From: an uncultured Christensenellaceae bacterium
Lineage (GTDB): Bacteria; Bacillota; Clostridia; Christensenellales; CAG-314
Direction of reading: 5' to 3'
NCBI GenBank assembly: GCA_910585195.1
Contig: CAJUCX010000010.1
Coordinates: 8,759 to 56,918 of the forward strand
DNA: 48,160 nt
This document shows, piece by piece, positions 23,392 through 31,730 of this stretch (position 1 is the first letter of the stretch; every line of letters begins with the position of its first letter). The notes below the pieces were generated by a model that did not search any database, was not told the origin of the DNA, and saw only the letters and a list, made by a program, of their open reading frames with translations. Both the position numbers and the translations under genes were made by a program.

Positions 23392-24138
23392 ATGGCAGAA
23401 AACTGTAAACTTGCATTGCTTATAGATGCGGAAAATATTTCACCAAAATACACAAAAACCATTTTTGACGAGTTGTCAAAATACGGCGTAGTAACAACCA
23501 AAAGAATTTACGGCGATTGGACTCAGGCAGGGCGGGCGTCTTGGAAGGACGTAATCGCTCAAAACGCATTGGTGCCCATACAACAGTTTCAAAACACAAG
23601 CAACAAAAATTCCAGCGACTCGACGCTTATCATAGACGCAATGGATATTTTATATTCCAAAAATATAGACGGCTTTTGCATAGTTTCCAGCGACAGCGAT
23701 TTTACCAGATTGATAACGCGCATTCGCGAAGACGGCAAAGTTGTTTACGGTATGGGTGAACGCAAATCGCCAAAGTCTTTAATAAACGCCTGCGATAAGT
23801 TTATTTATCTTGACGTAAACAGCGCAAAAGAACCGAAAGGCGGCAAGAAAACGCAGGCTAAAACCCCTGCAAAGCGGCATATCAATTTGCTTGAAGAACT
23901 GGGGCAGGATAAAATTGACGCGCTTATCTCCGCCGTTGCGGAAAACGAAGAGGACTGGGTAAACTTGTCGGAAGTCGGCAACAGAATGACGAAACTTTTT
24001 CCGGATTTCGACCAGCGCAATTACGGCTACAAAAAACTTTCCGACCTGATAAAGGCGTTGGACATTTTTGAAGTTAAGGTCGAGCAGGTAAACAAAAACG
24101 GCGCAAAGACCTATTTGTTAAAAATAAAAGAAACTTAA
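23392..24138 (+). CDS. NYN-domain ribonuclease-like protein with C-terminal LOTUS/OST-HTH domain
   Basis: The 248-residue protein has a PIN-like NYN nuclease domain (about 1-145): Asp12 in LALLIDAENIS, YGDWTQ, STLIIDAMDIL and SSDSDFTRLITRIRE supply the acidic metal ligands. A basic linker (about 148-163) leads to an OST-HTH/LOTUS RNA-binding domain (about 165-245, LLEELGQDKIDALISAVAENEEDWVNLSEVGNRM). This LabA/MARF1-type architecture suggests RNA cleavage or RNA-guided regulation, but the target is not known. GGAG precedes the ATG. It begins about 20 bp after the 6S RNA end with no separate promoter visible, so read-through from 6S may express it. Confidence 0.85.
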   Translation: MAENCKLALLIDAENISPKYTKTIFDELSKYGVVTTKRIYGDWTQAGRASWKDVIAQNALVPIQQFQNTSNKNSSDSTLIIDAMDILYSKNIDGFCIVSSDSDFTRLITRIREDGKVVYGMGERKSPKSLINACDKFIYLDVNSAKEPKGGKKTQAKTPAKRHINLLEELGQDKIDALISAVAENEEDWVNLSEVGNRMTKLFPDFDQRNYGYKKLSDLIKALDIFEVKVEQVNKNGAKTYLLKIKET

Positions 24139-24140
24139 TT

Positions 24141-24175
24141 CTTAATGCCAAAGTGCAACGCACTTTGGCATTAAG
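24141..24175. terminator. Terminator of the NYN gene
   Basis: CTTAATGCCAAAGTGC and GCACTTTGGCATTAAG form a perfect 16-bp stem around AAC, followed by TTTAGG. Confidence 0.75.
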
Positions 24176-24213
24176 TTTAGGTTGCGCAATCATTTTGCCA
24201 ATAGGTCATTGAA

Positions 24214-24242
24214 TTGACATTAAAAGCAAATTGAAATATACT
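24214..24242 (+). promoter_or_regulatory. Consensus promoter giving a leaderless tsaC message
   Basis: TTGACA (24214-24219), a 17-bp spacer and TATACT (24237-24242). The predicted start (about 24249) is at the ATG (24250). No ribosome site lies upstream. Confidence 0.75.
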
Positions 24243-24249
24243 TATAACT

Positions 24250-25230
24250 ATGAAAACCCTTGCACTGGATATTAACGAAGAAAGTTTATCGCTTGCAAAA
24301 AAATTTATAGAACAAGGCGAAACGGTGGCTTTCCCTACGGAAACCGTTTACGGTTTGGGTGCAAACGCGTTTGACGAAAACGCGGTAAAAAAGATATTTG
24401 CGGCAAAGGGCAGACCGTCGGACAACCCTTTAATCGTGCATATTGCCGACGCAAGTTTAATAGAAAATATAGCGGCGGAAGTTTCCTCCGACGCAAAAAA
24501 AATAATATCAAGTCTTATGCCCGGACCGATAACTGTTGTACTAAACAAACAAAAGTGCATACCCGACTGCGTTACCGGCGGGTTGCCTACGGTGGCGGTG
24601 CGTATGCCGTCTTCGCCTGAGGCGCAAACGTTTTTAAGGGCTGTAAATTTGCCTGTATGTGCGCCTAGCGCAAACACGTCTTCTCGTCCAAGTCCTACAA
24701 GTTGGGTTCACGTGGCGGAAGATTTGGACGGTAAAATTCCGTTAATATTAAAGGGCGCCGACTGTAATATAGGCATAGAGTCCACAGTGCTGGACTTGAC
24801 GAGAGACGTTCCGCTTATTTTGCGTCCTGGTATGATAACCAAAAGCGAGATAGAAAGGGTTTTGTGTAAAAAGGTGTTTTATCCCGACAAGACGGACAAA
24901 ACGATGAACTCTCCCGGCATACGCTACAAGCACTATGCGCCTAATTGCGAAACGTATTTGAACGTTGACGGAAACACAGAGAGCATAACGGAGTTTTTGC
25001 GGCAAAATCCCGCGGCTGGAGTTGTGGCGAGAGATTGTTACCAAAACCTTGCGGACAAGTTTTTTTCTTTGGGCAAAGACGCATACAGCGGAGCACAGCA
25101 GGTTTTTGCAAAACTGAGAGAGGCAGAAAAAGTCTGCGACAGGATAATAATAGTGTGGGATTTGAAAGGTGAAGAAGCCGACAGCGTTTTGAACAGAGTG
25201 CTTAAAAGTTGCGGAGGAAAGATAGTTTAG
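24250..25230 (+). CDS. tsaC: L-threonylcarbamoyladenylate synthase (Sua5/YwlC type)
   Basis: It makes threonylcarbamoyl-AMP for the t6A37 modification of ANN-decoding tRNAs. The 326-residue protein has the YrdC domain (about 12-205; VAFPTETVYGLGANA, KIFAAKGRPSDNPLIVHI, PGPITVVL, RMPSSPEA, SANTSSRPSPT) and a C-terminal Sua5 domain (about 225-325; SPGIRYKHYAPN). This is the long Sua5/YwlC form, not the short TsaC of enterics. It heads a tsaC-ywlE-rpiB-upp series, the same order as the ywl region of Bacillus with intervening genes missing. It has no leader and no ribosome site. Confidence 0.92.
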   Translation: MKTLALDINEESLSLAKKFIEQGETVAFPTETVYGLGANAFDENAVKKIFAAKGRPSDNPLIVHIADASLIENIAAEVSSDAKKIISSLMPGPITVVLNKQKCIPDCVTGGLPTVAVRMPSSPEAQTFLRAVNLPVCAPSANTSSRPSPTSWVHVAEDLDGKIPLILKGADCNIGIESTVLDLTRDVPLILRPGMITKSEIERVLCKKVFYPDKTDKTMNSPGIRYKHYAPNCETYLNVDGNTESITEFLRQNPAAGVVARDCYQNLADKFFSLGKDAYSGAQQVFAKLREAEKVCDRIIIVWDLKGEEADSVLNRVLKSCGGKIV

Positions 25231-25237
25231 GTGAAAT

Positions 25238-25678
25238 ATGAAAAACGTTTTATTCGTATGTACGGGCAACACTTGCCGTTCTCCTATGGCGGAATTTATT
25301 TTGAAAGATATTCTGCAAAAAAGACAAATTTTTGATATTGCCGTGTCATCTGCCGGCATTTCCGTCGACGACAATTCTACTATAAATCCGCTGTCAAAAG
25401 CCGTGTTGGAAAGAAACGGTATTGTTGCGGAAGGTTTTGTTTCGCGAGAAATAACCGACGAAATTATAGAAGAAAGCGACGTGATTTTGTGTATGACGGA
25501 AAATCACAAAAACGCCCTGCCTACTATGAAGAAGGTAAAGACGCTTGGAGAAGTTGTAGACATGCCGGACGTTTCAGACCCGTACGGGGGAAACGACGCG
25601 ATTTATACGTTGTGTTATCAACAGATAAAGGGTGAAATAGAAAAACTGATAGATATTTTGCTTGATGACGGTTTTTAA
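25238..25678 (+). CDS. ywlE: Low-molecular-weight phosphatase, probable protein-arginine phosphatase
   Basis: The 146-residue protein has the CX5R signature CTGNTCRSP at residues 8-16 (Cys8, Arg14) and the general acid Asp114 in DVSDPYGG. Thr12 in the loop is the residue that selects phosphoarginine in Bacillus YwlE, where tyrosine phosphatases have Ile (CLGNICR). It therefore probably removes phosphate from arginine on proteins tagged by a McsB-type kinase, which is not in this window. It starts seven bases after tsaC, with AGGTG upstream, and shares its operon. Confidence 0.85.
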   Translation: MKNVLFVCTGNTCRSPMAEFILKDILQKRQIFDIAVSSAGISVDDNSTINPLSKAVLERNGIVAEGFVSREITDEIIEESDVILCMTENHKNALPTMKKVKTLGEVVDMPDVSDPYGGNDAIYTLCYQQIKGEIEKLIDILLDDGF

Positions 25679-25719
25679 GTTTTTGTAATATATTTATACA
25701 AAAAAAGAAAAATTGTCTC

Positions 25720-25749
25720 TTGACTTTTATTGCAAAAATGAACTATAAT
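25720..25749 (+). promoter_or_regulatory. Promoter of rpiB-upp
   Basis: TTGACT (25720-25725), an 18-bp spacer and TATAAT (25744-25749), 22 bp before the ATG. Confidence 0.65.
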
Positions 25750-25771
25750 TTATAAAGGAAAAATTTTATAT

Positions 25772-26218
25772 ATGGAAAAAATCGTCATCGGTTGCGACCA
25801 CGCAGGACTTGAATTGAAACACAGCGTAATCAGCCACTTGCAAAAGAAAGGGTTTGACGTTATTGACGCGGGCACGTATACGCAAGATTCGTGCGATTAC
25901 CCCGACTTTGGTTATGCGGCGGCAAAAAAGGTTGCCGACGGCGTTGTAAAGCGGGGCATTGTTATATGCGGCACGGGAATAGGCATTTCTATTTCCGCAA
26001 ATAAAGTAAAGGGAATAAGGTGCGCTTTGTGCGGCGATTTGTTTTCCGCCGAGATGACAAGGCGGCACAACAACGCAAATATGCTTGCGCTTGGCGCAAG
26101 GGTGGTTTCGCAGGATTTGGCACTGCAAATTGTAGATAAGTTTTTGGAAACTCCTTTCGAAGGCGGCAGACACCAAAAGCGTATCGAAAAAATGATGGAT
26201 ATAGAAAACAAAAATTAA
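25772..26218 (+). CDS. rpiB: Ribose-5-phosphate isomerase B
   Basis: It interconverts ribose-5-phosphate and ribulose-5-phosphate in the pentose-phosphate pathway. The 148-residue protein has GCDHAGLELK at the N-terminus, the catalytic Cys in VICGTGIGISISANK, and RRHNNANMLALGARV with the phosphate-binding His and Arg. AAGGA precedes the ATG. Another RpiB/LacAB sugar isomerase role is possible, but the neighbours (tsaC, ywlE, upp) match the Bacillus ywlF context. It is followed by upp 10 bases later. Confidence 0.92.
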   Translation: MEKIVIGCDHAGLELKHSVISHLQKKGFDVIDAGTYTQDSCDYPDFGYAAAKKVADGVVKRGIVICGTGIGISISANKVKGIRCALCGDLFSAEMTRRHNNANMLALGARVVSQDLALQIVDKFLETPFEGGRHQKRIEKMMDIENKN

Positions 26219-26228
26219 GAGGTTTTAG

Positions 26229-26855
26229 ATGAATTGTTTCGTGATGAATCACCCGTTAATTACACACAAAGTTTCTTTGCTTAAGGACAAGCACACCGGC
26301 AGCAAAGACTTTAAGGCAACCGTAAAGGAAATTTCTATGCTTATGTGCTATGAGTTGACGAGAGATTTGCCTTTGAGACAAGCTACCATAGAGTCGCCTA
26401 TGGGATTGATAAAGACCGACATTATGGCAGGCAGAATTATGGCGTTTGTGCCGGTGCTTCGCGGCGGGTTGGGTATGCTCGACGGTTTGCTGGAAGTTAT
26501 GCCTAACGCTAAGGTTGGACATATAGGCGCTTACCGCGACCCTAAAACGCAAAAAGCCGTCGTATATTATTGCAAATTGCCCGACGATATAGAAGACAGG
26601 GAAGTAATAATTTGCGACCCTATGCTGGCGACGGGAGCTCTTGCAATCGACGCAATCGACGAAGTTAAAAAAGCGGGTTGCACCAACGTCAAGTTTTTGA
26701 CTTTGATTGCAAATAAACAAGGTGTTGAAAGAGTAAACAAAGCGCATCCCGACGTAACGGTTTATTGCGCAAGCACGGTAGACGGTCTTGACGAAAACGG
26801 TTACATCGCAGAAGGCTTCGGCGACATAGGCGAGAGACTGTTCGGCACTAAATAA
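26229..26855 (+). CDS. upp: Uracil phosphoribosyltransferase
   Basis: It makes UMP from uracil and PRPP in pyrimidine salvage. The 208-residue protein has HPLITHKVSLLKD at the N-terminus, the FVPVLRGGLGMLDG strand, the PRPP loop CDPMLATGALAIDAID, and the C-terminal uracil site near DGLDENGYIAEGFGDIGERLFGT. AGAGG precedes the ATG. It shares the rpiB promoter, so ribose-5-phosphate isomerisation and its downstream use in nucleotide salvage are expressed together. Confidence 0.95.
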   Translation: MNCFVMNHPLITHKVSLLKDKHTGSKDFKATVKEISMLMCYELTRDLPLRQATIESPMGLIKTDIMAGRIMAFVPVLRGGLGMLDGLLEVMPNAKVGHIGAYRDPKTQKAVVYYCKLPDDIEDREVIICDPMLATGALAIDAIDEVKKAGCTNVKFLTLIANKQGVERVNKAHPDVTVYCASTVDGLDENGYIAEGFGDIGERLFGTK

Positions 26856-26976
26856 TCGAATTGTTTTTGTAATTGTCGACAAGCGGTTTGAAATATTAAA
26901 ATTATTGCAACCCATTGTTATATAAATGCAGTTGAAGCAAACAATAAAATTCGTTTGGTAAAAATAAAGAGGGACT

Positions 26977-27297
26977 ATGCTTAAACAGATTGTAGATTCT
27001 ATCATAGACGCAGAAAAATCGGCAGAACAAACCGTTGCCAAAGCGCAGGAACAAAGCAAAAATATTTTGTTCGAGGCGCAGACAAAGGCTGACGAAATTG
27101 CGGAAAAATCCGCTGCGGAAAATAAAAAACTTGCCAAGTCTTTGGAGGACGAGGCAACGGCAAAAGCTGACAAACAGGCCGCAAAAGTCTTGGCTGACGG
27201 CAAAAAACAGGCAGACGAAAATATTTTGAAATTCAACAAAAACAAAGATAAAACGGTAGACTTTGTAATCGGGAGATTGGTTGACAAATGTCAATAG
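26977..27297 (+). CDS. V/A-type ATPase peripheral-stalk subunit (H/G type)
   Basis: The 106-residue protein is nearly all charged coiled coil rich in Ala, Lys, Glu and Gln (residues 3-95), typical of the stalk subunit that pairs with subunit E. It has no catalytic residues. It is first of nine genes in the order H-I-K-E-C-F-A-B-D, equivalent to ntpF of Enterococcus. AGAGGGA precedes the ATG. It overlaps the next gene by ten bases. Confidence 0.82.
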   Translation: MLKQIVDSIIDAEKSAEQTVAKAQEQSKNILFEAQTKADEIAEKSAAENKKLAKSLEDEATAKADKQAAKVLADGKKQADENILKFNKNKDKTVDFVIGRLVDKCQ

Positions 27298-29243
27298 TAA
27301 AAATGAAGCGCATGACCTTGATAGGTTTGGAGAGCGAGCGTAAACCGACCGTTGACGCTCTTGCGCAACTGGGTTGCGTTCATCTCGACCGTACGGAATG
27401 CGAAAACACTGCAAATACCATTGACGAGCAAGGCAAGGACGACTTACAGCGTAAGATGTCCGCTGTCGACGACTGTCTTTCTTTCATTAAACTGTGCGAA
27501 GAACAGCGCGCGTCTTTTGCTGCGGATAAAAAAGAAGCAAAGGCACGCAATCCGTACAAAGGCTTCAAAATAGATATGGCTTTCGACGACTTTGCAAGCG
27601 TCCGTAAAGAAGAAATCAAACTGTTTGACGAAGTTATAGACAAAGTAAACGCAAATTCAAAAATATATTACGAAAATCAGACGAAAGCACAAAAACTTAT
27701 TGCTTTGGCGGAAGAACTTAAACCGTATAGCGAAATGGACGTTGCGTTTTCGCAAATTAAAGATACGGAGCATACTTCTTCGTTTTTGGGTACTTTGCCT
27801 CTTGATGCAGAGCAAGTTTCAAAACTTTTTGAAGAAATAGACGCAGAAGTGCAAATAGTATATTCCGACAAAACTTCCTGCATTATATACGCTGTTTGTT
27901 TGAAGGAGGACAGGGCAAATCTTGCCGATGCGCTTTCAAAAGCCGGATTTGTGCGCTGTCAGTTTAATTTCGATATTACGGCAACTCAAAAGTCAAACGA
28001 GAGCATAAGAGAGATAGAAGAAATAAAAGAAGAAAACAAAAAACTTGTTTTGGAAACCTGCGGTTTTTACCAATACGTAAAAGACTTGAAGTTGCTTTAC
28101 GACTATTACGATATTTCATTGCAAAAGACGCAGGCGGAAGGCAATTTGGGCAAAACTCAAAAAACATTCACTTTGGAAGCGTGGGTTCCGTTTGACAGAG
28201 AAGAAGAAATAACCTCAAAACTCGACGGAATTTTGTCGGCAAAGATGTTGGAGTTTCGCGACCCTACCGATGATGAAAATCCGCCTACGCTTACAAAAAA
28301 CAACAAGATAGTAGAGCCTTACGACTGTATAACAAATATGTATTCCGTACCTAATTATCGCGAGCGCGACCCAAACAGTTTCGTTGCCGTGTTTTACTTC
28401 TTGTTTTTCGGTATAATGCTTGGCGACGCGGGTTACGGACTTATTTTGACAGTAGGCGCATTGTTATTTGCAAAAATCATGAAGCCCAACACAGGCACGC
28501 GCAAACTTATCTTCGTGCTTGCAATGGGCGGCGTAAGTACGATTTTTTGGGGCATAATGTTCGGCGGTTGGTTTGCGATAACAACCGACGTTCCGTTGTT
28601 GCAGCCGATTTTATTCAGTCCGCTTGACAATCCTATCGGTATGGTCGCATTGTCTTTGGCGCTAGGCGCGGTGCAAATCTGTACGGGTATGATGCTAAAC
28701 GGCATTGCCAAGTGCGAAAAAGGCAAAGTCTTGGACGGCATTTTGGACGACTTCCTTTGGGTTTTGTTTTTCCTGTTCGGCGGTTTGGCTGCCGTAGGTA
28801 TGGCGTTGGTTCCGTCGTTGGTAAACGTTGGCTTATACGGTGCGCTGGGTTGTTTGGTCATTGTATTCCTGACTGCCGGCAGACACAAAAAAGGCGCCGT
28901 AGGCAAAGTTTTGGGCGGCTTCGGCGGTCTGTATAAAATAGTGGGCTTTGTTTCAGACTTGTTAAGTTATTTAAGACTTTTCGGTTTGGGTTTGGCGTCC
29001 GGCGTTATTGGTTTGGTATTTAACGAAATCGCAAACATATTTACCGGACCTATAGGTTTGATATTTGCGGTTATCATTCTTATCGTAGGGCATTCGCTTA
29101 ATATCGCGATAAACGTGCTCGGCGCTTACGTGCACGACAGCAGATTGCAGTTTATCGAATTCTTTTCAAGGTTTTACACCGGCGAGGGCTATTTGTTTCA
29201 ACCTATCGTCGGAGAAACGAAATATACAAAAATTAACAACTGA
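27288..29243 (+). CDS. ntpI: V/A-type ATPase subunit I
   Basis: The 651-residue stator subunit has a cytoplasmic N-terminal half with coiled coil (about 1-340), which contacts the peripheral stalks, and a C-terminal half with about seven to eight membrane helices (about 365-640). The GDAGYGLI segment near residue 380 begins the membrane part, and SYLRLFGLGLASGVI contains the Arg expected to face the K ring and gate ion flow. It lies in the membrane sector of the rotary ATPase. A GGGAG lies 12 bases before the ATG; the ATG at 27303 is a less likely alternative. Confidence 0.92.
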   Translation: MSIVKMKRMTLIGLESERKPTVDALAQLGCVHLDRTECENTANTIDEQGKDDLQRKMSAVDDCLSFIKLCEEQRASFAADKKEAKARNPYKGFKIDMAFDDFASVRKEEIKLFDEVIDKVNANSKIYYENQTKAQKLIALAEELKPYSEMDVAFSQIKDTEHTSSFLGTLPLDAEQVSKLFEEIDAEVQIVYSDKTSCIIYAVCLKEDRANLADALSKAGFVRCQFNFDITATQKSNESIREIEEIKEENKKLVLETCGFYQYVKDLKLLYDYYDISLQKTQAEGNLGKTQKTFTLEAWVPFDREEEITSKLDGILSAKMLEFRDPTDDENPPTLTKNNKIVEPYDCITNMYSVPNYRERDPNSFVAVFYFLFFGIMLGDAGYGLILTVGALLFAKIMKPNTGTRKLIFVLAMGGVSTIFWGIMFGGWFAITTDVPLLQPILFSPLDNPIGMVALSLALGAVQICTGMMLNGIAKCEKGKVLDGILDDFLWVLFFLFGGLAAVGMALVPSLVNVGLYGALGCLVIVFLTAGRHKKGAVGKVLGGFGGLYKIVGFVSDLLSYLRLFGLGLASGVIGLVFNEIANIFTGPIGLIFAVIILIVGHSLNIAINVLGAYVHDSRLQFIEFFSRFYTGEGYLFQPIVGETKYTKINN

Positions 29244-29257
29244 TTGGAGGAAAAACT

Positions 29258-29734
29258 ATGTTAACAGTAGGCCATTACTTAGGCTTTTTAGGGGCGGCAA
29301 TCGCAGTTATATTTGCAGGCGCAGGCTCTGCAATAGGCGTATCGAAGGCAGGTCAGGCTTTGGCAGGCGTTTGTGCGGAAAAACCTGACAGATTTTCAAA
29401 ATGCCTTATTTTGGAACTTCTGCCTGCAACGCAAGGTCTTTACGGCTTTATCATTGCCTTTTTGATTGTACTTAAAATGGGCGTGCTTGACGGTTCATTC
29501 CCGCCTATCACGACAGAACAGGGTTTTGCACTCGTATTCGGCGCAATGCCTATCGGTATCGTAGGCTTTTTCAGCGCGGTATATCAAGGCAAAGTTGCGG
29601 CAGCCGGTATAATGATGGTCGGCAAACATCCGGAAACTTCCGGTCGCGCAATGACTTCTACGGCTATCGTAGAGATGTATGCAATTTTTGCGCTTATCAT
29701 TTCCTTCTTCCTTTGCTTTATGGGTATTCAATAA
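29258..29734 (+). CDS. ntpK: V-type ATPase rotor subunit K with conserved Na+ ligands
   Basis: The 158-residue double-hairpin proteolipid has four membrane helices and forms the rotor ring. It keeps the residues that bind Na+ in Enterococcus NtpK: Leu55, Thr58 and Gln59 in LLPATQGLYGF, Gln110 in YQGKVAAAG, and Glu139 in IVEMYAI. The numbering is close to NtpK itself. Coupling to Na+ rather than H+ is therefore predicted, by established family knowledge. GGAGG precedes the ATG. The first hairpin lacks the ion-carrying Glu, as in other two-hairpin K subunits. Confidence 0.92.
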   Translation: MLTVGHYLGFLGAAIAVIFAGAGSAIGVSKAGQALAGVCAEKPDRFSKCLILELLPATQGLYGFIIAFLIVLKMGVLDGSFPPITTEQGFALVFGAMPIGIVGFFSAVYQGKVAAAGIMMVGKHPETSGRAMTSTAIVEMYAIFALIISFFLCFMGIQ

Positions 29735-29764
29735 TATTCGTCAAGGAAGAAGTACGGAGAAATT

Positions 29765-30340
29765 ATGAAAGGAAAAGAATCCATCATAAACAGCATTTTG
29801 GGCGATGCGGAGCAACAGGCAGCGCAAATTATCGCCGAGGCTAAGGAAAAAGCCGACGGCATAGTTTCGCTTGCAAAAACCAAAGCAGAGCAAGATAAAC
29901 AGGCGGTTTTGGCAAACGCCGGCAGTCAGGCTAAGGATATTTCGGACAGGCGCATTTCCGTTGCCGAGTTGGAAGTAAAAAAATACAGCCTGTCGTTAAA
30001 GCAACGCCTTTTGGGCGAGTGCTTTGACGAGGCTTTGCACAAACTCTCCAAATTGTCCGACAAAGAGTATTTGGCGATAATCACCAAATTGCTTGCTTAT
30101 GCCGAAGACGGAGAGAGCGTCGTTATATCTAAAAACGACAAAAAACGCATTACGGCGGATTTCATCAAACAAGCGGCAAAGGGCAAAAAGATAACTTTGT
30201 CAAAAGACGTCGGCGATTTTTCAGGCGGCATCGTTTTGACAAAAGAAGGTTACGACAAAAATATGACCTTCGAAGTTTTGCTGTCGCAGGTGCGCGAAGA
30301 GTCGGAGGCAGACGCGGCCTCTGTGCTGTTTAAGGAGTAA
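29765..30340 (+). CDS. ntpE: V/A-type ATPase peripheral-stalk subunit E
   Basis: The 191-residue protein has a long N-terminal coiled coil (about 5-85; AEQQAAQIIAEAKEKADGIVSLAKTK) and a C-terminal mixed globular domain (about 95-190) that holds the top of the catalytic head. With the small H/G subunit it forms the stators. GGAGA precedes the ATG. It ends two bases before subunit C, so the two are likely translationally coupled. The sequence is divergent, and identification leans on coiled coil, length and operon position. Confidence 0.82.
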   Translation: MKGKESIINSILGDAEQQAAQIIAEAKEKADGIVSLAKTKAEQDKQAVLANAGSQAKDISDRRISVAELEVKKYSLSLKQRLLGECFDEALHKLSKLSDKEYLAIITKLLAYAEDGESVVISKNDKKRITADFIKQAAKGKKITLSKDVGDFSGGIVLTKEGYDKNMTFEVLLSQVREESEADAASVLFKE

Positions 30341-30342
30341 CA

Positions 30343-31332
30343 ATGTCAAGTTATATCTACACCAACGGTAGCGTAGCGGTGCTTACAACAAAGTTGCTTT
30401 CGCAGGAAAAGCTGTCGCGTATGGCAGAGTCCGATTCTGTCGGCGAAGCGTTAAAAGTCTTGTTCGAGTCGGGTTATGCCGACGGAACGGCAATGACTGC
30501 CGCTGACTTCGAAAGCGTTCTTGCAGAGCAGACTAAACAGGCTGCGGAGTTTGTAAAACAAAATTCGCCCGAGCCTGCGTCAACCGACTGCTTTTTGTTG
30601 CAGACGGATTACCGCAATGCAAAAATCGCAATGAAAAGCAAATACGCAAGGAAAGAACCGCAATATCTTACGGAAGGCGGTACTTTGGACGCGTCCGCGC
30701 TGTCGTCTAAAATTATCACTGACGATTACGGCGACTTTTCTGCGGAAATGGCAGAGGCGTTGGAAGAGATAGACAAAAAGTTTTACGAAGGCAATCGCAA
30801 GCCTGCTTTAATAGACATTACTTTGGACAAGGCTTATTACAAACAGGTTGCAAGACTTCTTAAAAAGTCAAAAAGCAAAAGCGTAATAAATTATTTTGCA
30901 GCCGACGCCGATATGAAAAACATATTAAACTTTTTCCGCGTAAAAAGGGCGGGGCTTGACAAAGAATATTTGTTAAATTTGCTTTTAGACAGCGTAAAAC
31001 TAAGTAAAGACTTTTTCGAAAGAATTTTCGACGGCGATTTCGAGAGAATTCAGGAAGAATTTGACGGCACGGGCTACGGAGAGTTTGTCTCGTGCATTTT
31101 GGAAGAATATAACGGCGGCACTGCATTTGCAAAAAGCGAGGCACTTGCGTTAAATTACAAAAAGAATTTAATCGCGCCTGACAGACACAACAATGACGGT
31201 ATAGAACCGCTAGTAAATTATTATCTGGCAAAGCAGACCGAGACGGAAAATATAAGGTTGATTCTCGTATGCTTAAAAAACGGCGTACGCAAAGAAGAAA
31301 TAGAAAAAAGGTTGCGTGAATCGTATGTATAA
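30343..31332 (+). CDS. ntpC: V/A-type ATPase subunit C (d-type)
   Basis: The 329-residue, mainly helical protein is the funnel-shaped socket that joins the central stalk to the K ring. It is built of three similar helical repeats. The start YIYTNGSVAVLTTKLLSQEKLSRMAES is typical of the family, and the C-terminal part has NIRLILVCLKNGVRKEEIEKRLRESYV. AAGGAG precedes the ATG. It overlaps the subunit F gene by a few bases. Confidence 0.87.
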   Translation: MSSYIYTNGSVAVLTTKLLSQEKLSRMAESDSVGEALKVLFESGYADGTAMTAADFESVLAEQTKQAAEFVKQNSPEPASTDCFLLQTDYRNAKIAMKSKYARKEPQYLTEGGTLDASALSSKIITDDYGDFSAEMAEALEEIDKKFYEGNRKPALIDITLDKAYYKQVARLLKKSKSKSVINYFAADADMKNILNFFRVKRAGLDKEYLLNLLLDSVKLSKDFFERIFDGDFERIQEEFDGTGYGEFVSCILEEYNGGTAFAKSEALALNYKKNLIAPDRHNNDGIEPLVNYYLAKQTETENIRLILVCLKNGVRKEEIEKRLRESYV

Positions 31333-31648
31333 CAGAGTTGGCGTCATAGGAGACAGCGACAGCATACTTGCCTTCAAAGCGGTCGGGTTGGAAGTTTTCG
31401 ACGCGCAGGACGCAGAGCAGGCAAGGGCGCTTATAAAACAACTTTCCAAAGAGGATTTTGCAGTGCTGTTTATTACAGAAGAATATGCCAAAATAAACAA
31501 CGACCTTTTGCAAAAGGCAAAGACAAAGCCGTTTCCCGCTATTGTGCCTATACCTACAAGCAAAGGTAGCACGGGTTACGGGTTGGAAAGCGTAAAGAGC
31601 GACGTAGAAAAGGCAATAGGCGTAGATATTTTGTTTAACAACCATTAA
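31325..31648 (+). CDS. ntpG: V/A-type ATPase subunit F (central stalk)
   Basis: The 107-residue Rossmann-like protein begins MYNRVGVIGDSDSILAFKAVGLEVF, the hallmark of subunit F, and contains FAVLFITEEYA and IVPIPTSKGSTGYG. With D it forms the rotating shaft. The ATG at 31325 fits the family start; an in-frame GTG at 31316 lies nearer the AAAAGG ribosome site and cannot be excluded. It overlaps the end of subunit C. An 82-bp gap with a TACGGT/ACCGTA hairpin follows before subunit A. Confidence 0.88.
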   Translation: MYNRVGVIGDSDSILAFKAVGLEVFDAQDAEQARALIKQLSKEDFAVLFITEEYAKINNDLLQKAKTKPFPAIVPIPTSKGSTGYGLESVKSDVEKAIGVDILFNNH

Positions 31649-31730
31649 GTCTGCTTTATTGGCTTTCGTTAAATTTATAAATTCAGTGTACGGTTTCACA
31701 ACGGTACCGTAAAAGATGTGAGGACTTAAA

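Noticed and set aside
26256..27287. Long - strand open frame across upp and the ATPase H gene
   Set aside because: It lies opposite well-identified + strand genes and its translation has no recognisable domain.
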